From contig CACZRJ010000034.1 in NCBI GenBank assembly GCA_902783535.1, positions 1 through 17,516 of the forward strand: DNA of 17,516 nt, written 5' to 3'. This DNA is from an uncultured Ruminococcus sp. Lineage in GTDB: Bacteria; Bacillota; Clostridia; Oscillospirales; CAG-382. Numbering within the stretch: position 1 is the first letter of the stretch; each line of letters starts with the position of its first letter. The notes under the pieces were generated by a model. That model was not told the origin of the DNA. It was given only the letters and a program-made list of their open reading frames with translations, and ran no database searches. Position numbers and translations under genes: made by a program. Shown here piece by piece: positions 1 to 6,389 of the stretch.

Positions 1-36
1 AGTAAATACGTTATGCTATAACTGTTCGAAGGTTCA

Positions 37-237
37 GTGATGCCTAACGTTTGGAACCTGCCACATTTATGTGTGCAGAGCAGTCAGGAACTCCGCAGTC
101 AGCGCCTCTGCGGGAAGCTCGGCATGCGCCGCGAAGGGCTGTTTCTGGAATTCATCTCGTTCGTAGATCATCCCGACGGCAGCCCCCGATATGAGAACAC
201 GTATCAGTATGCCATTCTGAAAAAGGAATGGCGCTGA
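37..237 (+). pseudogene. C-terminal remnant of a GNAT N-acetyltransferase
   Basis: The last ~50 residues match the end of RimJ/RimL-like GNAT acetyltransferases: RSQRLCGKLGMRREG (the usual N..S..L.EKLGMRREG acetyl-CoA-side helix and turn), then a YENTYQYAILKKEW ending. A full GNAT of this type is about 170-190 residues. Here the frame is closed by a TAA at 19-21, and the residues before about position 85 do not resemble the family. Frames 2 and 3 also hit stops early and show no GNAT sequence. The catalytic half is therefore missing or was replaced, and no working enzyme is expected. A short functional peptide from ATG 37 is possible but there is no good ribosome site. Identification of the tail is fairly sure; how the gene was broken is inference, because the sequence left of the window is unseen. 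Confidence 0.6.
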
Positions 238-248
238 CCAACAGAGAC

Positions 249-276
249 TTGAAAAGAAAAAGGGACGAAATACCAT
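249..276 (+). promoter_or_regulatory. candidate sigma-A promoter for the 480-residue protein
   Basis: TTGAAA at 249-254 (5 of 6 to TTGACA), 16 bases, then TACCAT at 271-276 (4 of 6 to TATAAT). The placement directly before the next gene is reasonable, but the -10 is weak and overlaps the inverted repeat that follows, so this is tentative. Confidence 0.25.
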
Positions 277-302
277 CCCGGTAAACCGGGGTGCCAAAGG
301 AG
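268..302 (+). promoter_or_regulatory. leader: AAATAC, inverted repeat and ribosome site
   Basis: AAATACC at 268-274 is followed by an inverted repeat (ATCCCGG 275-281, loop TAAA, CCGGGGT 286-292; 7 pairs, one of them G-U). A strong ribosome site AAAGGAG at 296-302 sits 5 bases before ATG 308. A hairpin this close to the ribosome site could affect translation. The AAATACC and ATCCCGG strings recur before the gene at 2698. A regulatory role is inference. Confidence 0.4.
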
Positions 303-307
303 AAGAC

Positions 308-1750
308 ATGTTTACCGTCAATCATAAAGACCTCAGGTTGTCTTTTAACGAATTTCACGATGTTTCGGACAAAGATATGCCACAGTACGGCGAATTCTGC
401 CTGCTCGAGCTGAAAAACGGCGATTATACCGCGGGAAGTTGGAATCCCAAAGATGACCGCGGCAAAAAATCAACTTCCGGAGAATTCATCCGCGGAACAG
501 CCGACTCGATAGAGTCGGGCGAGGTTGAGAGATGGCACTCTCTGGAATGCTATGACCTGTCCGAGAGTCTTAAAGAAGAGGGTATCAACTGGATCAATCT
601 CGGGCCGGAAAAAGAAGGATGGCACAGCGTTCAATTTGAGAATTTCAAGTCGTTTGCCGACAGAAAAAACCCGAAGGAGGAACAGTACTGTCTTCTGATC
701 ATGAAAGACGGGACTCTGGCTGCGGGAAGATGGAACAAGTGGCGGCACGAAGCAGGAGGGTCGTTTATTTACGCGCCTGCGCTGGCAAGCCACGGCTCGG
801 ATGAAGTGTGGGCATGGACGCCGCTCAGTACCGACGAGTTCTTCGCGGTGGAACTGGAAGCGGAAAAGGAGAGAAAGCACGAAAAGAAGCTGAACCGGAA
901 TCCATCGACGGACCCGGAACTGTTCAAGTTCGGGACGAATATCAGCGTATACTACGAAAAAGCGCTTGAAAAGCTGCGCGAAGAGTTCCGCTGGGCAACT
1001 CTTACGATGATGAAGAAACGCACTCCGGTCTGGCAGATCGCGCCTCTTCATGGCAAATATGTTTTCGGCCAGATCAGCAAAGACTATTCTGATGACTCGG
1101 ACATTGTGACCTCATGGACAGAAGGCACCACCGCGGAAGAGTTCATCGATTTTCTTTACAAGTATACGCACGATACGGTTGAACACGCAAATCCGGAAGA
1201 GAAATTCAAGTTCGGCACGGACATAAACGTATATCTGGAAAAAGCTTTCAATACCGTAAAAAAGGATTATCACTGGCTTGACAAAACGATGCTCGGAAAG
1301 ACGTGGAAGTATAATATAAAGAAAGTCGGCGGGGATCTTGAATTCGTCAGAAAATACCAGGCCAAAGACAAGTATTCCGTGCTCGATGTCGAAAGCGCCG
1401 AACAGTTTATAGAATACGTTGTGTACGACTATCAGAATTTGGCGCTCAGGGAAAATGAGGCCGTGGCAAGTTATGCTCCCTCGTTCGGCTTCATCAGCAT
1501 CCACGGCTGGAATCTTGAACGTTATGAATTCTACAGGCTGAAATCAGGCGACTACAAAGTGAGCGTAACGGCAGGAAACCGCACGACCGGCGGCAGCAGG
1601 GATTTCTTCATCACGCCCGACTGCTTCGAGGCAAAGACATATGAGGAATTCCTTGACCGTTATCTGGAGATCGTTCCGGGCCATTCGTTCGGCCTCGGAA
1701 AAGAAGACCTTCTTCCGGACAGGGACCTGCAGAAATTCCTCGGATATTGA
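308..1750 (+). CDS. unrecognised protein built of duplicated domains
   Basis: I do not recognise the family. The 480-residue product has no signal peptide or membrane segment, so it is probably cytoplasmic, and it is made of internal repeats. Unit A occurs at about residues 27-78 and 126-178 (Y/FCLL-x2-K-[ND]-G, then AG-x-W-N, a FI core and a terminal W-x-L/PL). Unit B occurs at about 206-293 and 300-378 (FKFGT[ND]I[SN]VY.EKA, an aromatic-basic helix, then a [AS]EEFI- or SAEQFIEY-like helix). A fifth segment at about 393-465 again has YRLKSGDYKVSV and AG motifs and recalls unit A. A charged linker (about 180-203) joins the A and B halves. The start is set by AAAGGAG 5 bases upstream. It stands alone between leader regions, with 138 bases before the next gene. 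It could be a substrate-binding or phage/defence-type repeat protein, but nothing in it fixes a function. The gene is clearly real: long open frame, good ribosome site and conserved repeats. Confidence 0.8.
   Translation: MFTVNHKDLRLSFNEFHDVSDKDMPQYGEFCLLELKNGDYTAGSWNPKDDRGKKSTSGEFIRGTADSIESGEVERWHSLECYDLSESLKEEGINWINLGPEKEGWHSVQFENFKSFADRKNPKEEQYCLLIMKDGTLAAGRWNKWRHEAGGSFIYAPALASHGSDEVWAWTPLSTDEFFAVELEAEKERKHEKKLNRNPSTDPELFKFGTNISVYYEKALEKLREEFRWATLTMMKKRTPVWQIAPLHGKYVFGQISKDYSDDSDIVTSWTEGTTAEEFIDFLYKYTHDTVEHANPEEKFKFGTDINVYLEKAFNTVKKDYHWLDKTMLGKTWKYNIKKVGGDLEFVRKYQAKDKYSVLDVESAEQFIEYVVYDYQNLALRENEAVASYAPSFGFISIHGWNLERYEFYRLKSGDYKVSVTAGNRTTGGSRDFFITPDCFEAKTYEEFLDRYLEIVPGHSFGLGKEDLLPDRDLQKFLGY
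923..1438 (+). repeat. in-gene direct duplication (two B units)
   Basis: Two diverged copies start at 923 and 1205. They match well at the DNA level over their first ~40 bases (TTCAAGTTCGG-ACG, then ATA, CGTATA and GAAAAAGC) and more loosely as protein afterwards. The duplication lies inside the coding frame and is an old domain duplication, not a mobile repeat. Confidence 0.65.
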
Positions 1751-1854
1751 GAGGACGTATCAAAACTGCGTCCGGACATGACCGAACGGAATCGAAATTC
1801 GAGATTACTGATCGTTGCATTGAGGAGGCAAGTGCGTTTCTTCAGACGGGAGGC

Positions 1855-1880
1855 AAATACGTCTGATCTGACGTGGAAGG
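1855..1880 (+). promoter_or_regulatory. leader: AAATAC, inverted repeat and ribosome site
   Basis: AAATAC at 1855-1860 overlaps an inverted repeat ACGTC (1859-1863), loop TGATCT, GACGT (1870-1874). GGAAGG follows at 1875-1880, 8 bases before ATG 1889. The layout matches the leaders at 268 and 2654, although the hairpin bases differ. The rest of the 138-base gap (1751-1854) shows no convincing promoter or terminator. Confidence 0.35.
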
Positions 1881-1888
1881 GTTGAATT

Positions 1889-2635
1889 ATGAACTATATC
1901 AGAGTGACGAAAGAGAACCTTGAGAAAGAGCATATCTGCTGCGCCATCTCCAACAACAAGGACATACAGGTTTCTTCCAAGAAAGCATGGCTTTCGGATC
2001 GGCTGGAAGAGGGGCTTGTCTTTTTGAAAAGCACGGAGCGCGGAAAATGCTTCATTGAGTACATCCCTGCGGAAAATGCATGGAACCCGATTACGGCTGA
2101 CGGATACATGTACATTAATTGCATGTGGGTGTCCGGTTCATTCAAGGGACACGGATATTCAAACGATCTTTTGGGTGCGTGTATTGCTGACAGCAAAGGT
2201 CAAGGCAAAAAAGGGCTCTGTATTCTAAGTTCCGCAAAGAAAAAACCGTTTCTTGCCGATCCGAATTTCCTGGCGTATAAAGGTTTTTCCGTCTGTGACG
2301 AGGCGGAAAACGGAATTCAGCTCTGGTATCTGCCGTTCCTGTCCGACGCCGGGAAGCCGAAATTCAAGGAATGCGCCAGGCATCCTCATGTCGATGAGGC
2401 CGGGTATGTTCTTTACTATACGAGTCAATGTCCGTTCAACGCAAAATACGTGCCGATTGTTGAGCAAACGGCCAAAGAGCACGGCATCCCTTTCAAGGCG
2501 ATTCATATAGAAAGCAGAGAGGCCGCGCAGAATGCGCCGACGCCGATCACCACATACGCGCTGTTTTACAACGGAGAATATTTGACAAACGAGCAGATGA
2601 ATGATACGAAATTCCTGAAACTGGCAGCCCGTTAG
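1889..2635 (+). CDS. YoaP-like GNAT N-acetyltransferase
   Basis: A 248-residue protein like Bacillus YoaP. The N-terminal part (about 55-150) is a GNAT fold: a YMYINCMWVSGSFKGHGYS strand-and-loop in which FKGHGYS is the acetyl-CoA pyrophosphate loop (the usual Q/R-x-x-G-x-G/A), then a helix, then FLAYKGFSVCDEAENGIQL, which is the GNAT C-terminal 'Y.k.GF' motif. The C-terminal part (about 170-245) matches the YoaP-like domain, with YYTSQCPFNAKY and TPITTYALFYNGEYLTNEQM. This looks like a thioredoxin-type fold with a single CP motif (Cys181). The family is thought to acetylate small molecules, but the substrate is unknown. It is cytoplasmic. The start is supported by GGAAGG 8 bases upstream. 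It sits between two unrecognised genes and its role there is not evident. Family assignment is confident; the substrate is open. Confidence 0.85.
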   Translation: MNYIRVTKENLEKEHICCAISNNKDIQVSSKKAWLSDRLEEGLVFLKSTERGKCFIEYIPAENAWNPITADGYMYINCMWVSGSFKGHGYSNDLLGACIADSKGQGKKGLCILSSAKKKPFLADPNFLAYKGFSVCDEAENGIQLWYLPFLSDAGKPKFKECARHPHVDEAGYVLYYTSQCPFNAKYVPIVEQTAKEHGIPFKAIHIESREAAQNAPTPITTYALFYNGEYLTNEQMNDTKFLKLAAR

Positions 2636-2653
2636 ATTCCGACCATTCAAACC

Positions 2654-2689
2654 AAATACCCATCCCGGCAAAAAAGGGATTTCAGAGGA
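2654..2689 (+). promoter_or_regulatory. leader: AAATAC, inverted repeat and ribosome site
   Basis: AAATACC at 2654-2660, then an inverted repeat ATCCC (2662-2666), A-rich loop, GGGAT (2676-2680), then AGAGGA at 2684-2689, 8 bases before ATG 2698. The stretch from AAATACC through ATCCCGG is nearly identical to 268-281, with one extra base. Alternatively, the repeat plus A-rich loop could be a weak remnant stem after the preceding gene. Function is inferred. Confidence 0.35.
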
Positions 2690-2697
2690 ACATCATT

Positions 2698-3474
2698 ATG
2701 CCTGAGTACAGTGAACAAGGTTTGAAACGTGCGGCGGAATTCCGTGAGGAGATCCACGCAGAGGCTCTTGCGAGAGTCAGGGCGCTTTACCCGAATGCCG
2801 ATCACGTTGTCGACAAATATCCGGCGGACGCGTATTTTCAGGAAGTCTGGGACTATCCCGGAAAATGGTATACGATGGTCGGGACACCGTCTGATGCCGG
2901 AAGCCGGGAAGACCTGATGGAGACCATTGTACGCAAAACGCTTGAACATTACCGGAATACGGGAGCCGTTTATACGAACGATGCGTTTCACCGGATGATT
3001 GCAGAGTACCCGGATATCGTCTGCGAATATTGTTTTGTAAACGCAGACGATCTGTTGGCAAAAAGCAAAGGCGTTTTTCCTTATCGCGGAGACGTGTCGC
3101 ACCGTCTTGCTTTGGAATGCGCCGCCCGCGAACTCTTTGAAAGCGGAGAGTGGTCTTATGATACGAAGAACGCGAGGTGCAAAAAGCTCAAAAGCAAAGC
3201 GCTTTTTGCGCCGGCGAATTCGGATGACTGGCTGAATTACCGCAAGGCGTTTCTCTGTCCCCCGCACGGGAACTCCTACATCGACAGGGATTTTGAGCGA
3301 TTCAACGCCGTTTTGTTTCCCGGCGGAACGGAGGGCCTGGAAATTTTCAGATGGACGACCGACTGGTCGGACTATTTCGACGACGGTCACGAATGGTGGG
3401 GCGCGCTGTGCCTTACGGTTTATGACCAGACGCTCGAACGGTTCGTCATCATTATGGCGTCCGCGACGGATTGA
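2698..3474 (+). CDS. unrecognised 258-residue cytoplasmic protein
   Basis: I do not recognise a named family, although the ending (EWWGALCLTVYDQTLERF, then MASATD) recalls conserved hypothetical proteins of Clostridia. There is no signal peptide or membrane segment. It has a charged helical N-terminus (about 5-35), a central helix-rich part (about 70-165), and a C-terminal aromatic sheet-like part (about 178-258) rich in D, W and Y: DDWLNYRKAFLCPPHGNSY, then WTTDWSDYFDDGHEWW. The clustered acidic and aromatic residues could form a binding surface, but no catalytic signature is visible. AGAGGA lies 8 bases before the start. The stop is 37 bases before the DUF1848 gene on the same strand, so co-transcription with the cassette at 3512-6187 is possible. 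Confidence 0.75.
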   Translation: MPEYSEQGLKRAAEFREEIHAEALARVRALYPNADHVVDKYPADAYFQEVWDYPGKWYTMVGTPSDAGSREDLMETIVRKTLEHYRNTGAVYTNDAFHRMIAEYPDIVCEYCFVNADDLLAKSKGVFPYRGDVSHRLALECAARELFESGEWSYDTKNARCKKLKSKALFAPANSDDWLNYRKAFLCPPHGNSYIDRDFERFNAVLFPGGTEGLEIFRWTTDWSDYFDDGHEWWGALCLTVYDQTLERFVIIMASATD

Positions 3475-3496
3475 AACAACACGCATCGGCGTATAC

Positions 3497-3505
3497 AGGC
3501 GGTGA
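3497..3505 (+). promoter_or_regulatory. near-perfect Shine-Dalgarno of the DUF1848 gene
   Basis: AGGCGGTGA differs at one base from the full anti-16S complement AGGAGGTGA and ends 6 bases before ATG 3512. It fixes the start of the first gene of the coupled cassette and suggests efficient translation. Confidence 0.7.
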
Positions 3506-3511
3506 TACGGC

Positions 3512-4432
3512 ATGATCATTAATACGGGACAAAGAACGGACATCCCCGCGTTCTACGCGGAATGGTTTGCAAACAGGCTGAAGGAAGGCTTTGTCTGCGT
3601 GCGCAATCCGTATTATCCGGAGCAGGTCAGCCGCTACCGTCTCGATCCGTCCGTCGTTGACTGTATCGGCTTCTGCACAAAGAATCCCGCGCCGATGTTC
3701 CCCCATATGGATCTGCTGAAACCTTACGGCCAGTACTGGTTCGTGACGATCACCCCTTACGGGCGGGACGTCGAGCCGAACGTGAAGGACAAGCATCAGC
3801 TGATCGAGGACTTCAAAAAACTTTCCGGCATCGTCGGACCCGATTCGGTCGGCTGGCGCTTTGACCCGATCTTCATCACGGGCAAATATTCCGAAGAATA
3901 CCATCTCCGCGCGTTTGAGAAAATAGCGGCGGCGCTCGACGGCTGTACAAAAACCGCCGTGATCAGTTTCATCGACCTGTACGCAAAGGTCAGACGCAGC
4001 TTCCCCGAGGCGAAAGAAGTCACAAAGGAGCAGCGCCTCTCGCTCGGAAAAGAAATGGTGAAGATCGCCGCGGCGCACGGCATGACGCTCAAGCCCTGCG
4101 CCGAAGGAGACGATCTTGCGCCGTTTGGCGCAGACTGCGGAGGCTGTATGCGGATCGGCGACTACGAAAAAGCGATCGGAAAGCGGCTGGAAGCGCCGAA
4201 AAAGAGAGGCGCAAGAGCCGAATGCGCCTGCTACCTGAGCTGCGATATCGGCGCGTACAACACCTGCCGGCACCTTTGCAAATACTGTTATGCAAACGCC
4301 GAGCCGTCCGTCGTGCTGGCGCAGAGCCGCCGGCACGATGTGACGTCGCCGTTTCTGATCGGAAATTACGAAAAGGGCGACGTGATCAACGACGTGAAGC
4401 AAAAATCATGGATCATCGAGGATTTGACATGA
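3512..4432 (+). CDS. DUF1848 family protein with radical-SAM-like cysteine triplet
   Basis: 306 residues matching the DUF1848 family from end to end. Markers are RTDIPAFYAEWFANRL near the N-terminus, VRNPYYPEQVSRY, IGFCTKNPAPM, the TITPYGRDVEPNV segment, WRFDPI, a VISFIDLY strand, and a cysteine-rich C-terminus. The tail contains C209-x2-C212, then CACYLSC (238-244), then TCRHLCKYCYAN with C252-x3-C256-x2-C259. CX3CX2C is the iron-sulfur motif of radical SAM enzymes, but here it is at the C-terminal end instead of the N-terminus. The family has no established reaction; a 4Fe-4S cluster and radical chemistry are plausible inferences. The stop overlaps the macrodomain start (ATGA at 4429-4432), so the two are translationally coupled. 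Together with the sirtuin gene this points to a role tied to ADP-ribosylation or NAD. Identity as DUF1848 is confident, function is not. Confidence 0.9.
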   Translation: MIINTGQRTDIPAFYAEWFANRLKEGFVCVRNPYYPEQVSRYRLDPSVVDCIGFCTKNPAPMFPHMDLLKPYGQYWFVTITPYGRDVEPNVKDKHQLIEDFKKLSGIVGPDSVGWRFDPIFITGKYSEEYHLRAFEKIAAALDGCTKTAVISFIDLYAKVRRSFPEAKEVTKEQRLSLGKEMVKIAAAHGMTLKPCAEGDDLAPFGADCGGCMRIGDYEKAIGKRLEAPKKRGARAECACYLSCDIGAYNTCRHLCKYCYANAEPSVVLAQSRRHDVTSPFLIGNYEKGDVINDVKQKSWIIEDLT

Positions 4433-5223
4433 CGCACGGTGAACAGCGGATCTATCTGATAAAAGCGTTTCTTGCCGAGCAGCCGCGATACGGCAATATC
4501 GAAATACCAGCTGACGAAAAAGGGCAAAGGGACCTGCTGCGTTCCCTGATGAACGTCCGAATGCCGAAAGAACCGGACGGTTCCGTCCTCGCTGTGCAGG
4601 ACGAATACCTGAAAGCGCGCGCCCGCGAAAACGGGGTCGTCTCTCTTTCGGACATTCCCGTCATCCGCGACGGGCTGTCGTTATGGCAGGGCGACATCAC
4701 GCGTCTTTCCGTCGATGCCGTCGTCAACGCCGCCAACTCGCAGATGCTCGGCTGTTTCGTCCCTCTTCACACCTGCATCGACAACTGCATCCACACCTTT
4801 GCCGGCGTTCAGCTCCGTGCGGAATGCGACCGGCGGATGAAAGCGCTTCGGGCCAGATACGGTCCGGAATACGAGCAGCTGACCGCCGCGCCGATGCTGA
4901 CCGACGCCTACAATCTGCCGGCAAGGAAGATCGTACACATCGTAGGACCCGTCGTACAGGGCAAACTGACGCCCGCGCTTGAAAAGGACCTGGCGGACTG
5001 CTATAGAAACACGCTCGGCCTTTGCGCGGAAAACGGACTGAAATCGGTGGCGTTCTGCTGCATTTCGACGGGCGTATTCCGATTCCCAAACAAGCGCGCC
5101 GCAGAAATCGCGGTCGGGACGGTCGAGAAATGGCTGAAAGAACACCCGGAAACGATCGAACGCGTGATCTTCAACGTGTTCAAAGATGAGGACAAGGCAT
5201 ATTATGAAGAATTATTATTCTGA
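4429..5223 (+). CDS. zinc-dependent macrodomain, protein-ADP-ribose hydrolase family
   Basis: 264 residues, the usual size for the zinc-type macrodomain found beside SirTM sirtuins. An N-terminal helical extension (1-80) precedes the macrodomain: LWQGDITRLSVDAVVNAANS (ribose-binding asparagines at N100 and N103), MLGCFVPLHTCIDNCIH with C109-x4-H114-x-C116 as the likely zinc ligands, YNLPARKIVHIVGP, and the phosphate loop ISTGVFRFPNKRAA (about 212-224). The family removes ADP-ribose from proteins modified by the partner sirtuin. I chose ATG 4429 because GAGG lies about 8 bases upstream and ATGA overlaps the previous stop. The open frame runs further upstream inside DUF1848, but that extension has low-complexity out-of-frame character, and ATG 4408 lacks a ribosome site. 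Its end overlaps the sirtuin start by 20 bases. Confidence 0.93.
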   Translation: MTHGEQRIYLIKAFLAEQPRYGNIEIPADEKGQRDLLRSLMNVRMPKEPDGSVLAVQDEYLKARARENGVVSLSDIPVIRDGLSLWQGDITRLSVDAVVNAANSQMLGCFVPLHTCIDNCIHTFAGVQLRAECDRRMKALRARYGPEYEQLTAAPMLTDAYNLPARKIVHIVGPVVQGKLTPALEKDLADCYRNTLGLCAENGLKSVAFCCISTGVFRFPNKRAAEIAVGTVEKWLKEHPETIERVIFNVFKDEDKAYYEELLF

Positions 5224-6187
5224 GCCGAACGGCTACCTGGAAACCATGCAGAAAGCGTACGCAGCGATCCGGACGTTCGACCTGCGCATCTCGCATGGCG
5301 TCGGAACGCATAAGGAGCGGATCGACCGGCTGAAGCAGGAGATCGAAACCGCCGATGCCGTCCTTGTCGGCGCAGGCGCGGGGCTCTCCACGTCGGCGGG
5401 TATGACCTACAGCGGCGAACGGTTTGAACGGTACTTCTTTGACTTTGCGGAACGATATCAGATCAAAGATATATACTCCGGCGGCTTCTACCCGTTCCCC
5501 GATAAGGAAACGCTGTGGGCGTGGTGGGCGAGGCACATCTATTACAACCGCTATGTCGATGCGCCGAAGCCGGTCTATCCCGAGCTGCTGAAGATACTGA
5601 AAGGCAAGGATTATTTCGTGATCACCACGAACGTGGATCACCAGTTCCAGCGTGCCGGATTCGATAAAAAACGTCTTTTCTACACGCAGGGCGATTACGG
5701 ACTCTTTCAGACCGCGGGCGGTGCCGTCCCCGAGACCTACGACAACGAGGAATGGACGGAAAAAGCGATGGAGGCGCAAGGGTTCGTCAGGGACGAAAAC
5801 GGCGTTTTTCAGGTGCCGGACAGCAGATCGATCAGAATGCGCATCCCGACGGAACTGATCCCGAGGTCGCCAAGCGGAAAAGCAGTGACGATGAATCTGC
5901 GATCCGACGACACCTTCGTCGAAGACGCGGGCTGGCATAGAGCGGCAGCCGCGTACGCAAATTTCATACGCGAACACGAAAACCTGCACGTCCTCTACCT
6001 TGAGCTCGGCGTCGGCTCAAACACGCCGATGATCATCAAATTCCCGTTCTGGCAAATGACGGACACGAACGAAAAAGCCGTTTACGCCTGCCTGAACTAC
6101 GGCGAAGCGTACTGCCCGAAACAGATAGAAAGAAGCGCGATCTGCCTGGACGGCGATATCGGCGCCTTACTCTTCGAATTGAAATAG
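5204..6187 (+). CDS. class M sirtuin (SirTM), protein ADP-ribosyltransferase type
   Basis: 327 residues. The Rossmann NAD site is GAGAGLSTSAGM (57-68), followed by TTNVDHQFQRAGF (141-153). At the place of the classical catalytic HG pair the sequence is YTQGDYG, with Q162 for histidine. That is the known SirTM hallmark and fits transferase rather than deacetylase activity. TMNLRSDDTFVED and the LYLELGVGSNTPMIIKFPF strand near the C-terminus also fit the family. The oddity is that none of the four zinc-ribbon cysteines is present: the first falls at T170, the second near A174, and the CPxCG pair is replaced by RSPSG (221-225). The only cysteines are C296, C304 and C314. ATG 5204 has GAGGA 11 bases upstream and a SirTM-like N-terminus; ATG 5186 would add six residues. 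It is coupled to the macrodomain gene by a 20-base overlap, forming an ADP-ribose write/erase pair. Confidence 0.92.
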   Translation: MKNYYSEPNGYLETMQKAYAAIRTFDLRISHGVGTHKERIDRLKQEIETADAVLVGAGAGLSTSAGMTYSGERFERYFFDFAERYQIKDIYSGGFYPFPDKETLWAWWARHIYYNRYVDAPKPVYPELLKILKGKDYFVITTNVDHQFQRAGFDKKRLFYTQGDYGLFQTAGGAVPETYDNEEWTEKAMEAQGFVRDENGVFQVPDSRSIRMRIPTELIPRSPSGKAVTMNLRSDDTFVEDAGWHRAAAAYANFIREHENLHVLYLELGVGSNTPMIIKFPFWQMTDTNEKAVYACLNYGEAYCPKQIERSAICLDGDIGALLFELK

Positions 6188-6189
6188 AC

Positions 6190-6207
6190 GGCGGGACGCA
6201 CCCCGCC
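6190..6207 (+). terminator. candidate weak terminator after the sirtuin
   Basis: GGCGGG (6190-6195), a six-base loop and CCCGCC (6202-6207) form a GC stem two bases after the sirtuin stop. The following bases (TTACCG) are not T-rich, so intrinsic termination would be inefficient. It marks the likely end of the cassette. Confidence 0.35.
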
Positions 6208-6288
6208 TTACCGTACACGGCCGGATGCCCGAACGGTCTGCCTTCATGACGCCGCCCGCGGCGGATCGAGGGATTTCACCGCAAAGGA

Positions 6289-6317
6289 TTGAAAAAACGG
6301 AAGTTTTGTGATACGGT
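6289..6317 (+). promoter_or_regulatory. candidate promoter for the YitT-family gene
   Basis: TTGAAA (6289-6294), 17 bases, then TACGGT (6312-6317) preceded by TGA, which gives an extended -10 form. A second -10-like TAGAAT lies at 6326-6331 but has no good -35 partner. One of the two probably drives the next gene. The rest of the 202-base gap shows no other feature. Confidence 0.35.
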
Positions 6318-6389
6318 AATTGCGATAGAATCATTCGCCGCATTCGATCAAATGCGGCCGCAGACCGAAAGGAGACCGCCTTCGCCCGG

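Noticed and set aside
1753..1775. Small inverted repeat (GGACG ... CGTCC) just after the stop at 1750
   Set aside because: Five pairs with an 11-base loop and no T-run; not a credible terminator.
1778..1885. Possible 35-residue basic peptide between the 480-residue protein gene and the YoaP-like gene
   Set aside because: No ribosome site before ATG 1778 and it ends inside the leader of the next gene; it could be chance in a 138-base gap.
3471..3497. Possible promoter TTGAAA / TATACA before the DUF1848 gene
   Set aside because: The spacer is only 15 bases and the -10 lacks its final T; too weak to list as a feature, though it would give the cassette its own start.
4222..4428. Upstream extension of the macrodomain frame inside DUF1848
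   Set aside because: The added 69 residues are arginine-rich out-of-frame translation of the DUF1848 gene; ATG 4429 has a ribosome site and an ATGA overlap.
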